This document shows, one piece after another, positions 35,702-44,456 of a DNA stretch of 64,000 nucleotides. Positions within the stretch are counted from its first letter, which is position 1. Every line of letters starts with the position of its first letter. Origin of the DNA: Knoellia koreensis (GTDB lineage Bacteria; Actinomycetota; Actinomycetes; Actinomycetales; Dermatophilaceae). The notes beneath the pieces were generated by a model that worked only from the letters and a program-made list of their open reading frames with translations, was not told where the DNA came from and ran no database searches. A program made the position numbers and the translations under genes. The stretch is taken from the NCBI RefSeq assembly GCF_013041615.1, contig NZ_JABEPQ010000001.1, positions 1,232,976-1,296,975 on the forward strand, given 5' to 3'.

Positions 35702-36683
35702 ACCACACCACGCCCGCCAGGACGGCTCCGGCCACGCCACCGACCAACCACCAGGCGCGGCTGTCATCGCCCGACCCGGCCGCACTGTCTGACGCCGAGC
35801 TGGGGACCCCGCTGCTCACGGGCCCGGCGGTGGTGCTCGGGGTGCTCGGGGTCGTGACCTCCGGCACCGGCACCACGCGCACGTCCGACCGGGCGCCTTC
35901 GGTGCCGACGAGCAGCCGGTCACCACAGGGCCAGGCCACCAGCGTCTCCCCCTGCGGCATCAGGGGCAGCAGGCGAGATGCCTTGACCGCAAAGGTCTTC
36001 GGGTCGAGCAGCAGGGCCGAGGTGTAGGTCCGCGTCACCAGCCCCGAACCATCAGGCAGGTATGCCGCGTCCGTCACCACCGCCGGCGCGGCACCCACCT
36101 TGCGGAGCCGGTTGACGCCGGTGCGCGAGACCTCGGCCGGCACCTCGTACACCCCGCCGACGGAGTCCTTGGTGACGACGACGATGCGCCCTGTCCGTGG
36201 GTCGACCGCGAGCGCCTCGGCGTCGTGTGGCCCGTCCGGGTAGGTGAGTTCCCAGGAGGCCCAGTCCCCTTGTGTGTCACCGAGGTCCGGCTCGTCGAAC
36301 CAGAAGATCCGCACCACTGCGCGAGACCGCCCGTTGTCGCCGATGTCGCCCACGAGCACCCGCCCGGACGGGGTGATCGCCAGCGCCTCGACGTCGCGGA
36401 CCGGCGCGCCGAACCGGTGCACCCCGACCGTCCGGCCCGTCCGCGTGTCCACGGCGAAGATCCGCCCCGAGTCACCCGAGTCGTTGGCCGTCCAGACCAC
36501 GCCCGGATGCCGCCTGCTCACCGCGAGCCCGGACGACTCGGTCACCCGGTCGTCGAGGATGCGGAAGTCCGACGGCACCGCGCAGGCAGGTGAGGTGGCC
36601 GCGAGGGAGGCACGCGGCATACCGACGACGACCGAGCCGGCCACGACGGCAGCCGCAGCCGCCGCGCCCAGCCAGCCACGCAC
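35670..36683 (-). CDS. Secreted beta-propeller-like protein with C-terminal membrane anchor
   Basis: A 337-residue protein with a signal peptide (to about residue 29, ASLAA), repeated blade-like segments (ESSGLAVSRRHPGVVWTAND, VEALAITPSGRVLVGDIGDNGRS, AEALAVDPRTGRIVVVTKD) and a Ser/Thr linker leading to a C-terminal hydrophobic span plus a basic tail (SRGRRRG). This is a surface-anchored propeller; ligand unknown. It ends inside the convergent LMF-type gene. It lies two bases after the ftsY stop region in the same direction, so it may be read from the ftsY transcript. Confidence 0.75.
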   Translation of the reverse strand: MRGWLGAAAAAAVVAGSVVVGMPRASLAATSPACAVPSDFRILDDRVTESSGLAVSRRHPGVVWTANDSGDSGRIFAVDTRTGRTVGVHRFGAPVRDVEALAITPSGRVLVGDIGDNGRSRAVVRIFWFDEPDLGDTQGDWASWELTYPDGPHDAEALAVDPRTGRIVVVTKDSVGGVYEVPAEVSRTGVNRLRKVGAAPAVVTDAAYLPDGSGLVTRTYTSALLLDPKTFAVKASRLLPLMPQGETLVAWPCGDRLLVGTEGARSDVRVVPVPEVTTPSTPSTTAGPVSSGVPSSASDSAAGSGDDSRAWWLVGGVAGAVLAGVVWFSASRGRRRG

Positions 36684-36685
36684 GC

Positions 36686-37909
36686 TCAGCCGACGATCGC
36701 GTCGACGAACGCCTCGGGGTCGAAGGGGGCCAGGTCGTCCGGTCCCTCACCGAGACCGACGAGCTTGACCGGCACGCCGAGCTTGCGCTGCACCGAGACG
36801 ACGATGCCGCCCTTGGCCGTGCCGTCGAGCTTGGTGAGGACGATGCCGGTGACGTCGACGACCTCGGCGAAGACCTCGGCCTGGCGCAGGCCGTTCTGGC
36901 CGGTGGTCGCGTCGAGGACGAGCAGCACCTCGTCGATCGGGCTCTGCTTCTCGATGACGCGCTTGACCTTGCCGAGCTCGTCCATGAGCCCGACCTTGTT
37001 GTGCAGGCGGCCGGCGGTGTCGACGAGCACGACGTCGGCCTCGAGCTCGGTGCCCGCCTTGACGGCGTCGAACGCCACGGCGGCCGGGTCGGCGCCGTCC
37101 CGGTCCGACCGGATGGTCGGCACACCGACCCGCGCGCCCCACGTCTCGAGCTGGTCGGCGGCGGCCGCGCGGAACGTGTCGGCCGCGCCCAGCACGACGT
37201 CCTTGTCCTCGGCGACGAGCACGCGCGCCAGCTTGCCGACGGTGGTGGTCTTGCCGGTGCCGTTGACGCCGACGACCATCACCACGGCCGGGCGGCCGTC
37301 GACCCGGGAGTCGGCGATCGAGCGGTCCATGGTCGGGTCGACCAGCTTGAGCAGGTCCTCGCGCAGCCAGCCGCGGACCGTGGCCTCGTCGGTGGTGCCG
37401 TCGACCTTGACCTGCTGGCGCAGGCTGTCGACGAGCTCGGTCGTGGCCTCCACGCCGAGGTCGCTGGCGATGAGGGTGTCCTCGACCTCCTCCCACGCCT
37501 CCTCGTCGAGGTGTCCGCGCGAGAGCAGGGCGAGCAGTCCCTGGCCGAGGCTGGAGTTGGAGCGGGCGAGCCGGGCACGCAGCCGCTGGAGGCGACCCTT
37601 GGCCTCGGCCGGGCGCTCGATCGTCGGCGTCTCGGGCTCAGGGGGTGCGGGCGTCTCGTAGCCGGGCGCGGGGAGGGTGTCGACGGAGCCGGCGTCCTCG
37701 ATGGGGCGCTTGGGAGCATCACGGGGAGGCTCCGCGTCGTCGCCGACACCGGGCAGGACATCGCCGTCCCGTCCCGGCGCCTGCGGGGGCGCCTCCTTGG
37801 TGCGCCCACCCCGTCCGCGCATGAGGCCGACGACGGCCCCGCCCAGGACGACGAGCAGGCCGACGGCGACGGCAATCCATTCCCAGAGCTCGTTGATCAC
37901 GCGCGCCAT
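36686..37909 (-). CDS. ftsY: Signal recognition particle receptor FtsY
   Basis: A 407-residue FtsY: an N-terminal membrane span (WIAVAVGLLVVLGGAVVGL), an acidic/Pro-rich A region and the NG GTPase domain with VGVNGTGKTTTVGK, DTFRAAAADQL, DTAGRLHNK and LTKLDGTAKGG. It docks SRP-ribosome complexes at the membrane. The start ATG 37909 lies downstream of a strong hairpin that isolates it from the upstream gene. Actinobacterial FtsY usually keeps such a membrane span. Confidence 0.95.
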   Translation of the reverse strand: MARVINELWEWIAVAVGLLVVLGGAVVGLMRGRGGRTKEAPPQAPGRDGDVLPGVGDDAEPPRDAPKRPIEDAGSVDTLPAPGYETPAPPEPETPTIERPAEAKGRLQRLRARLARSNSSLGQGLLALLSRGHLDEEAWEEVEDTLIASDLGVEATTELVDSLRQQVKVDGTTDEATVRGWLREDLLKLVDPTMDRSIADSRVDGRPAVVMVVGVNGTGKTTTVGKLARVLVAEDKDVVLGAADTFRAAAADQLETWGARVGVPTIRSDRDGADPAAVAFDAVKAGTELEADVVLVDTAGRLHNKVGLMDELGKVKRVIEKQSPIDEVLLVLDATTGQNGLRQAEVFAEVVDVTGIVLTKLDGTAKGGIVVSVQRKLGVPVKLVGLGEGPDDLAPFDPEAFVDAIVG

Positions 37910-37921
37910 CCTCTCATCGCG

Positions 37922-37959
37922 GCTGCGCCCGCACCCCCGGTGGGGAGTGCGGGCGCAGC
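37922..37959 (-). terminator. Terminator hairpin after the secreted propeller gene
   Basis: Perfect 13-base arms GCTGCGCCCGCAC (37922-37934) and complement (37947-37959) with a 12-base loop that can itself pair CCCC with GGGG. It is located 26 bases beyond the stop at 37985 in the transcription direction. No T-tract follows, as is common in actinobacteria. Confidence 0.75.
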
Positions 37960-37984
37960 GATCAGTGCGTCACCGAAGCGAGGG

Positions 37985-40669
37985 TCACTGCGGTGCGGCG
38001 ATGCTCCACATGCCTCGGCCGTGGGTGGCGGCGTAGAGGTTGCCGTCAGGGGCGACCTCGAGGTCCATCACCACGGTCGTCGGCAGACCGGTCCCGAGCA
38101 CCTGCCACTGGGTCGCACCGGGCGCCCGGTAGAAGGTGGCCAGGTCGGTGCCGAGTGCCAGGCCGCCGCCCGCGAGCTGCTTGATGCTGCTCGCCGGGAC
38201 GTCGGGCAGGTTGGCGCTGACGTCGGTCCAGGTGGCCCCGCCGTCGCGGGTCTCGTAGACGTGGCCGACGCCCGCCCCGGGACCCTCGGTGAACCGGCGT
38301 GAGAAGCCGTTGATCGCGGCATACGCGTGGTTGCCGTTGGCCGGGTCCACGGTGAGACCCTGCACGAACCGGTTCGGGAACGAGTCAGCCAGCGTCAGCT
38401 GGTGCCACGTGCCTCCCGCGTTGGTGGCGATGCCACGCTTGAAGCCGGCGTTGTTGCAGGGGCCACACCACGAGACGTATGCCGTGCCGCCCTGCATCGT
38501 GACCGCCGTCGCCGAGTGGCCGGCACCGAGGTCGAACGCCTTCTTCAGCGCCGAGCTGTCGCGGGCCTGCCACACGTTGTCGGCCGTCCACACGTACTGG
38601 CCACCGAAGATCGCGGCGTCCGGGTTGGCGCCGTCGAGCCCGAGCGGGGCGATGAACCGTGCGCCGGGGTCGCCCGGGTCGAGCGACCACGACGTGGCCG
38701 TGGCCTCGCTCGTGGCACCCGGGTTGGTGGCGCAGTTGTTGGTCACCTTGACCGCGAGGTAGACGTACTCCTGCAGCTGGTTGCAGCCGTTGCGCGGGTC
38801 GGCCGCGCTGTCGCCGCCGTCACCGCCGAAGTGCGAACCCATCTCGGTGTCGCCGTTGGTGGCGTCCGGGTTGACCTTGCGCAGGTTGGACGCACCGTTG
38901 TCCTGCAGGCCACCGGAGACGACCACACCGGTCCCACTCGGGTCCTTGCCGACCGAGCTCGAGTAGTACTGCAGCGCGTCGAGGGTGCCGTCGGCGCTCA
39001 TCGACTGCAGGTCGGTGGCGTTGTGGTTGGCGTTCTCCTTGCCGTTGACCGGGCGCCGGTAGACGCCACCGTCGTTGCCGAAGAACACCACCGGTGCGCC
39101 GCCGGCGGTGCCGACCGCGACCGAGTGCTGGTCGGGGTGTCCGGCCAGCGGGCAGCTGTTGGAGGCGTCGCTGATGCTCCAGCACGGGAAGTTGAAGTTC
39201 CAGTACGGCGAGACGGCCGCCCAGTGCGAACCGGCGTCCTTGGTCTCGAAGACCTCCTCAAGACCCGCCCAGACGTGGTCACGGTTGGCCGGGTCGACCT
39301 GGAGGAACTGGTTGTACCAGGCCTGCACGCCGACGCCGTAGCCCTTCTTGTCCAGCGCCGAGCCGCTGTTGTGCAGCTGCTGCTGGCTGGCGATCTGGTT
39401 CCACGGGCCGAGCGGCGAGCCGGTCTTGGAGACAAAGATGCCCGCCAGCGACGACGACGCGTTGATCTTGCTGGGCTGCTGCACCATGGCGTAGAGCCGG
39501 TCACCGGTCTTGCTGAACGCGAACGTCGTGTAGCCGACGTCGGTCGTGTTGGTGATGCTGCCGAGGACGACGTTCAGCTTGTGCCAGCTGCTCGGGCCCT
39601 GGGTGTAGTCGTTCGTCTCGTAGAACCCGTTGTAGGTGTCACCCGAGCGCCACCCGATGGCGGCGACCACGTGCTTGGGGTTCTTGGGGTCGACGGCGAT
39701 GTCGTTGACGATGTTCTTGTATGCCGCGTTGGTCGGCCCCGACGACGTGTTGCCGGTCCAGTTCGCCCCGGCCGGCACGAGCACGCGGCCCGCGTCGTCC
39801 TTGATCTCCGGCATCCACGACATGTTCGGCGCGAACGCGAAGGTCCAGGCGCCGGCCTTGGTGCCCTGCGCGTGGTACCAGATGCCGCGGTTGGTGGCGA
39901 CGAAGACGTTGGAGCCGCCGTAGCGGACGCGGCCGATCGTCGTCGACTCGAGCTCCTTGCCGCCGACGCGGTCGGTCGGGGCGAAGCTGCCCGTCGCCGG
40001 GTTCGCGAGGCGGTAGACGCCGGCGCCGACGTAGGACGTGCCGCCGGTGTTGGCCTCACCGGTGGAGAACCACAGCGACCCGTCGCCCGCGAGCTGGAGG
40101 TCACCCGCAGACAGCGAGGGGAGCTGGTCGGCGATCGGGGTCCACTGGCCACCACCCTGGGAGGAGCGCCACACGCCACCGTCGGCGCCCGCGGCATACA
40201 CATGGTTGGCGTTGTCGGCCGCCAGGCCGGTGACGCGACCGGTCACGCGACCGGCGCCACCGGAGCTGTTGGAGTACCAGTCGCGGTAGCGCGGGTCGTC
40301 GGCGTTGTAGGGCACCTTGGTGACCTCACGCCAGGTGCCGGCGCTGCGCGGCATCGACGAGAGCTGGGTGAAGGCGTTGCCGTACGCGCCCGGCGCGACG
40401 ATGCCGGGGGCGGTGCGCGCCTGGGCGAACTCCTCGGCGAGCGTGGCCGCTTCCTTGGACTCGTTCTGCGCTTCGGCGGGGTTGCCGCCGGCGATCATCA
40501 GCTGCTTCTCCATGACGGAGGCGTTGTAGTGGCGGTCGCGCCACTGGTACTTCAGCCAGGCTTCGTTGAGCTCGTGGCGCCCGGCGAAGCCGGCGGTACC
40601 GGCGGCGACGAGGGCCACACCGGCGCCGGCGGCTATCAGCCGTCGGGCGCGCAGGGAGGTGCGGGCCAT
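37985..40669 (-). CDS. Large secreted beta-propeller (BNR/sortilin-like) protein
   Basis: An 894-residue exported protein with signal peptide (LIAAGAGVALVAAGTAGFAG) and many BNR/Asp-box-like blades: GGVWRSSQGGGQW, GIWYHAQGTKAGAW, ETKDAGSHWAAV and ETRDGGATWTDVS. This is the layout of sialidase- or sortilin-type propeller proteins of actinobacteria. I see no sialidase FRIP motif, so a glycosidase claim would be weak. ATG 40669 follows AGGAG at seven bases. Several Cys pairs (CWSISDASNSC, CGPC) would suit extracellular disulfides. It is a single-gene unit with its own terminator. Confidence 0.8.
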   Translation of the reverse strand: MARTSLRARRLIAAGAGVALVAAGTAGFAGRHELNEAWLKYQWRDRHYNASVMEKQLMIAGGNPAEAQNESKEAATLAEEFAQARTAPGIVAPGAYGNAFTQLSSMPRSAGTWREVTKVPYNADDPRYRDWYSNSSGGAGRVTGRVTGLAADNANHVYAAGADGGVWRSSQGGGQWTPIADQLPSLSAGDLQLAGDGSLWFSTGEANTGGTSYVGAGVYRLANPATGSFAPTDRVGGKELESTTIGRVRYGGSNVFVATNRGIWYHAQGTKAGAWTFAFAPNMSWMPEIKDDAGRVLVPAGANWTGNTSSGPTNAAYKNIVNDIAVDPKNPKHVVAAIGWRSGDTYNGFYETNDYTQGPSSWHKLNVVLGSITNTTDVGYTTFAFSKTGDRLYAMVQQPSKINASSSLAGIFVSKTGSPLGPWNQIASQQQLHNSGSALDKKGYGVGVQAWYNQFLQVDPANRDHVWAGLEEVFETKDAGSHWAAVSPYWNFNFPCWSISDASNSCPLAGHPDQHSVAVGTAGGAPVVFFGNDGGVYRRPVNGKENANHNATDLQSMSADGTLDALQYYSSSVGKDPSGTGVVVSGGLQDNGASNLRKVNPDATNGDTEMGSHFGGDGGDSAADPRNGCNQLQEYVYLAVKVTNNCATNPGATSEATATSWSLDPGDPGARFIAPLGLDGANPDAAIFGGQYVWTADNVWQARDSSALKKAFDLGAGHSATAVTMQGGTAYVSWCGPCNNAGFKRGIATNAGGTWHQLTLADSFPNRFVQGLTVDPANGNHAYAAINGFSRRFTEGPGAGVGHVYETRDGGATWTDVSANLPDVPASSIKQLAGGGLALGTDLATFYRAPGATQWQVLGTGLPTTVVMDLEVAPDGNLYAATHGRGMWSIAAPQ

Positions 40670-40739
40670 GGTTTGACTCCTGAAGGGGGGACGACGGACC
40701 CGTGCGGGTCCGCGCCAACCTTGCCGCGCGGGCACGGAA

Positions 40740-40767
40740 ACGACCCATGACAAAAGTCACGGGTCGT
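40740..40767. repeat. Hairpin upstream of the secreted propeller gene
   Basis: Twelve-base arms (40740-40751, 40756-40767) with one mismatch and an AAAA loop lie 71 bases before the propeller gene start; a smaller GGACCC-GTGC-GGGTCC hairpin is at 40696-40711. They may form the 5' leader or mark the end of the IclR transcript. The gap 40670-40900 has no gene. Confidence 0.45.
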
Positions 40768-40900
40768 GGCAGAAAATGCGGGTTGACCTGCACAGACGCG
40801 ACAAGCCGGGTATGCCGTGACGTAGGCCGGCGTGTGCGTCAGGTGTCGTCGTGCCTGCTGGCTGCGCGCCTGCGTTCGGCTGGCGGAGGAGTGCTGCGGT

Positions 40901-41692
40901 TCAGAGGCCGAGCACCCGCGCCAGCTTGTTCGCGGCCGCGGTGACCAGCCGTGCCTCGTCGGCGATGTGGCCGGACACCAACCTGGACTCCCCCACGAGG
41001 GACAGGGCGGCGCGGGGCACACCCGTGTGGTCGCTCACCGCCGCGGCGACTGTGGTCATCCCGTGGACGGTCTCCTGGTCGTTCACCGCGTATCCGCGGC
41101 GTCGAATGTCGACGAGCGCGCGGTCGAAGTCGACACTGCTGCGGATCGACGACGGGGTGAACGAGCGGAATCCCTGGACACGGCACGCGGCAGCCACAGC
41201 CGGGTCGAAGGCTGCGATCACCTTGCCGGATCCTGTGGTGTGCGCGGGAAAACGCAAGCCGACCTGCCCCAGCTGGTGTGCGGCCGCGCCGCTCGACAAC
41301 CGTGCGAGGTAGACGACCTCGCCACCGTCGGGCACCGCGAGATGCACCGTTTGCCCGGTGCGACGACGCAGGTCCTCGAGCAGCGGCATGGCCAGTCGAC
41401 GGACCTTGGAGCGGGCGGCTGCCGCTTGCCCGAGCTCGTAGAGCCGCATCCCCAGGCGGTACCGGCCGGTCTCCTCGTCCCGTTCGACGAACCCGCGATC
41501 GCCCATGGTGGTGAGCATTCGGTGTGCGCTGCTCTTGGACACACCCAACTGGCGCGCGACCTGGGAGACGCCGAGGCTCTCTGCGTCGGCGAAGCAGTCG
41601 AGCAGGTCCAGCGACGTCGCCAGTGACTGGAGCCCACCATGAGGTGCGCCCCGGTCGGCGACGCCACCCGCCGTGAGCTGAGGATCAGACAT
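40901..41692 (-). CDS. IclR family transcriptional regulator of the phenol cluster
   Basis: A 263-residue IclR-type regulator with the N-terminal winged helix (SLDLLDCFADAESLGVSQVARQLGVSKSSAHRML, in part) and the C-terminal GAF-like effector domain (GKVIAAFDP, YAVNDQETVHGMTTVAAAV). IclR members often control aromatic degradation as activators or repressors. It follows dmpP in the same direction after 84 bases, so it is probably the local regulator. ATG 41692 has AGGAGG six bases upstream. Confidence 0.9.
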   Translation of the reverse strand: MSDPQLTAGGVADRGAPHGGLQSLATSLDLLDCFADAESLGVSQVARQLGVSKSSAHRMLTTMGDRGFVERDEETGRYRLGMRLYELGQAAAARSKVRRLAMPLLEDLRRRTGQTVHLAVPDGGEVVYLARLSSGAAAHQLGQVGLRFPAHTTGSGKVIAAFDPAVAAACRVQGFRSFTPSSIRSSVDFDRALVDIRRRGYAVNDQETVHGMTTVAAAVSDHTGVPRAALSLVGESRLVSGHIADEARLVTAAANKLARVLGL

Positions 41693-41776
41693 GCGCCCTC
41701 CTGGACTGGCCACCGCCACGCGCGAGGCGCTCGTCACGATGGTACGGGTTTGGCGGACTCGCCGCCTCAGTTCCCA

Positions 41777-42838
41777 TCACCGCTTGAGAAGCGGGCTCCG
41801 CACCCCGGTTCCCGCGGCCTTGGCGGCTTCGTCCAAGAAGTCCTCGCGGTAGATGTCCCGAGGGAAGAGTCGTTTACCCATCAGGACCCGCATCGCGGCC
41901 TCGACCATCGCGGGCGGTCCACACAGGTAGCCGACGTGACCGCTCAGGGTCGGCTTGTCGCGGTCCAGGACGTCCAGGACCGTGCCCGCGAGGTAGCCCT
42001 CGCGGTCCTCCTCGGACAGGCACGGTCGGTACACGAACCGGTCCGGGTGCCTCTCCGCGAGTGCCGTGAAGAACTCCTGGTCGTAGAGGTGGTCCACGGT
42101 CCTCGCCCCCTGGTAGAGCGTGATCGTCCGATCGCAGTCCCCTTCCAGCACATGGCGAATCATGGACTTCATCGGCGCGAGGCCCGTCCCTCCCGCGATG
42201 AGTACCGCGGGCTCCTCACGTTCCTCGCGCAGGAAGAAGTTCCCGTACGGACCAGCCAGGTTCACCCGGTCCCCCTCGGCGAGGGTCGCGAAGATCCAAC
42301 CGTCGGAGGCGAGCCCGCCGGGCGTCCGGCGGATGTGCAGCTCGATGCTGTTGCGCTGCGACGGGGGGCTGGCAATCGAGTAGGTGCGGACCACGTCCTT
42401 GCCCGGAACGGTGACCTGGACGTACTGACCGGGGTTGAAGTCGATCTCCTGGTCCAGCTCCAGCACCAGCCTGCGGGTGTCGACTGCCACGTCCTCGAGC
42501 ACCGTCACCGTGCCGACGAAGTCCCGGACGGGGTGGAAGACCACTCCCTCTTCCGCGTCCACGTCGCCCTCGATCGTCACGTCGGAACGCGGCATGGCGC
42601 AGCACAGCAGTGCCTTGCCCTCGTCACGCTCGAAGTCCAGCAGGGCGAACGAGGATGCGGCACCGTGGTCGACGTCGCCGTCCAGCACCTCCGCCTTGCA
42701 GGTGCCGCAGGTCCCGTGCGTGCACGAGTGGGGTAGCCAGACGCCGGCCCGGAGGCACGCCTCCAGGATCGGCTGGTCCTCGGCGCACTCGACCTCCTTT
42801 CCCAGTGGTTCGACCGTGACTCGGTAGGTGCCTGCCAC
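41777..42838 (-). CDS. dmpP: Phenol hydroxylase reductase component (P5, DmpP-like)
   Basis: About 353 residues: N-terminal plant-type 2Fe-2S domain (CTHGTCGTC and a later Cys in ALLCC), then an FAD domain (RTYSIASPP, LAGPYGNFFLR) and an NAD domain (IAGGTGLAPMKSM, LCGPP). It passes electrons from NADH to the DmpN diiron centre. I prefer GTG 42838, eight bases after AGAGGGG; the GTG at 42847 would overlap that site. It is the last catabolic gene of the leftward operon. Confidence 0.93.
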   Translation of the reverse strand: MAGTYRVTVEPLGKEVECAEDQPILEACLRAGVWLPHSCTHGTCGTCKAEVLDGDVDHGAASSFALLDFERDEGKALLCCAMPRSDVTIEGDVDAEEGVVFHPVRDFVGTVTVLEDVAVDTRRLVLELDQEIDFNPGQYVQVTVPGKDVVRTYSIASPPSQRNSIELHIRRTPGGLASDGWIFATLAEGDRVNLAGPYGNFFLREEREEPAVLIAGGTGLAPMKSMIRHVLEGDCDRTITLYQGARTVDHLYDQEFFTALAERHPDRFVYRPCLSEEDREGYLAGTVLDVLDRDKPTLSGHVGYLCGPPAMVEAAMRVLMGKRLFPRDIYREDFLDEAAKAAGTGVRSPLLKR

Positions 42839-42852
42839 GACAGTCACCCCTC

Positions 42853-43764
42853 TCAGGTGAGGACGGACGTGAAGCGTTCGCTCAGCTCACGGCCGATGTA
42901 GAAGATGCCGGTGCCGAGCTGGTCCACGGTCCACGTCTTGGTCGGGGTGTCCGGGAAGACGGCGTAGCCGCCGGAGAAGACCTCGTTCCGGTTGCCGGCC
43001 GGGTCGAAGAAGTAGACGGTCTCCCCACGGGTGATCCCGTGCTGGGTCGGCCCCACGTCCACCGGGACGTCGTCCATGGTGAAGATCGCGCCGGCGTTCT
43101 TGATCGCGTACCAGTCACTCAGCTCGTACGCGAAGTGGTGCAGCTTGCCGTTCGGACCCTTGATGAAAGCGATGTCGTGCGGAGTGGTGGTGCACGACAT
43201 CCAGGAGCCGAGCAGGCCGCCACCGTCGAGGTCCTCCACGACGCGTTCCGCGGCCCGGAAGTCCAGCACCTCGCTGAAGAACCGCTCGAGGGTGTCCGGG
43301 TCCTCGGCGGTCACCAGGCAGTGGTCGATCCGCGGCACACCGACTCCCACGAGGTGGCGCGGGAAGGGTGCCGGGTTGACCAGGCCCACCTCGCTGCCGA
43401 GGTACTCCGCCTCGTTGTAGAGCTCGAGCACGTGCTCCGACGGAAGCACGATCCGCACCCCGTCGCCGATGCCGACGTTGTCACCCCTGCTCATCCGCTC
43501 GGTCAGGCACCCGAACTGTTGTGCCCGTCGCTCGAACAGGTCGAGGTCGTCGGACGTGGCGACCTTGTAGCCCATCTTCACCAGGCCGACGCCGCCCTCC
43601 TCGACCACCACGGAGTGATGGTCGAACTCGTCCCATGCCTTGAAGTAGACACGGTCCGCTTCGGTGTGGACGGCCTTCATCCCGAGGGTGTCGCCGTAGT
43701 GCCTCCGTGCATCGTCCAGATCAGTCACGCGTGTGTGCACGTAACCCAGTCGCATCACTCCCAT
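42853..43764 (-). CDS. dmpB: Catechol 2,3-dioxygenase
   Basis: A 303-residue extradiol dioxygenase made of two VOC domains. The Fe(II) ligands are recognisable as His in RIDHCLV, His in LHHFAYEL and Glu in NRNEVFSGG. It opens catechol next to the hydroxyls to give 2-hydroxymuconic semialdehyde. ATG 43764 follows AAAGGA at seven bases and overlaps the ferredoxin gene end by ten bases. XylE/DmpB-type enzymes have this length. Confidence 0.95.
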   Translation of the reverse strand: MGVMRLGYVHTRVTDLDDARRHYGDTLGMKAVHTEADRVYFKAWDEFDHHSVVVEEGGVGLVKMGYKVATSDDLDLFERRAQQFGCLTERMSRGDNVGIGDGVRIVLPSEHVLELYNEAEYLGSEVGLVNPAPFPRHLVGVGVPRIDHCLVTAEDPDTLERFFSEVLDFRAAERVVEDLDGGGLLGSWMSCTTTPHDIAFIKGPNGKLHHFAYELSDWYAIKNAGAIFTMDDVPVDVGPTQHGITRGETVYFFDPAGNRNEVFSGGYAVFPDTPTKTWTVDQLGTGIFYIGRELSERFTSVLT

Positions 43765-44129
43765 GGTCTTTTCCTTTCGTTCCGCAGGACTTGTTTCTTG
43801 GTGGTGGATTCGAACCGCGCAGTCAGGTAGGGGTTGAGCCGGCGAAGCCGCTCGTTGCGAAGCTCGATGGTGAGGTCGCCGTCGGGTACGGCCCGGCAGC
43901 TGAGGCAGGTGCCGGCCGCCCGCTCGTCGGGTGGGAGCACTTGGTCGCTGACCGTGGCCGCCGTGTACGAAACGGACCCCTGGCGAAGGTCGACCTTGCA
44001 GATGCCGCAGCCGCCACGCGTGCAGCCGGTCCGGTATCCGAAGCCCGACCGGGAGAGGGCGTCGAGCACTGTCTCACCGGGTCGGGAGTCGACGGTGACG
44101 TCGTCGGGGAGCACGCGGATGGCGGCCAT
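43755..44129 (-). CDS. dmpQ: Plant-type 2Fe-2S ferredoxin (XylT/DmpQ-like)
   Basis: A 124-residue ferredoxin with the Cys pattern CTRGGCGIC and CLSC. XylT/DmpQ-type ferredoxins reductively reactivate catechol 2,3-dioxygenase whose iron was oxidised by substituted catechols, and the overlap with the dioxygenase gene fits this. The basic C-terminus (RNERLRRLNPYLTARFE) is longer than in short homologues. Confidence 0.9.
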   Translation of the reverse strand: MAAIRVLPDDVTVDSRPGETVLDALSRSGFGYRTGCTRGGCGICKVDLRQGSVSYTAATVSDQVLPPDERAAGTCLSCRAVPDGDLTIELRNERLRRLNPYLTARFESTTKKQVLRNERKRPWE

Positions 44130-44130
44130 G

Positions 44131-44454
44131 TCAGGCCTCGAAGGTCAGCAGGCTCTTGTGGCCGACGCCGAGGTCCGCGAGGGTCGCGGTGTCCTCGGGT
44201 GTGATGGCCGAGCCGTCCAGGGTCCAGCCGCGCAACCCTTGCGGGTCCAGCTCCGGGTCACTGGAGACCCACGGCGTGACGATGTCGGTCAGGAACGCGG
44301 CGAAGGTCATCGCCGGTGGAACACGGTGGGTGGACGGTGCCGCGAACAGGCGGTTCCCGCGAAGGCCGACGTGCACGAGGATGTCGTCGCCGTACAGCTC
44401 CTGGCGGCTCCGTGAGGGGTACTTGTACTCGGGGTAGAGCGCAGTCACGGGCAT
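44131..44454 (-). CDS. dmpO: Phenol hydroxylase component P4 (DmpO-like)
   Basis: A 107-residue small subunit with MPVTALYPEYKYPSRSRQ, the usual opening of P4, and WTLDGSAITPEDTATLADLGV. P4 is the gamma subunit of the oxygenase. It begins two bases after the dmpN stop. The open frame continuing upstream is shadow of dmpN. Confidence 0.92.
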   Translation of the reverse strand: MPVTALYPEYKYPSRSRQELYGDDILVHVGLRGNRLFAAPSTHRVPPAMTFAAFLTDIVTPWVSSDPELDPQGLRGWTLDGSAITPEDTATLADLGVGHKSLLTFEA

Positions 44455-44456
44455 GG

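Noticed and set aside
41777-44129. Duplicate of one ferredoxin gene (two 2Fe-2S domains in the phenol operon)
   Set aside because: One is the domain of the reductase DmpP and the other the separate XylT/DmpQ-type ferredoxin; both are normal parts of such operons.
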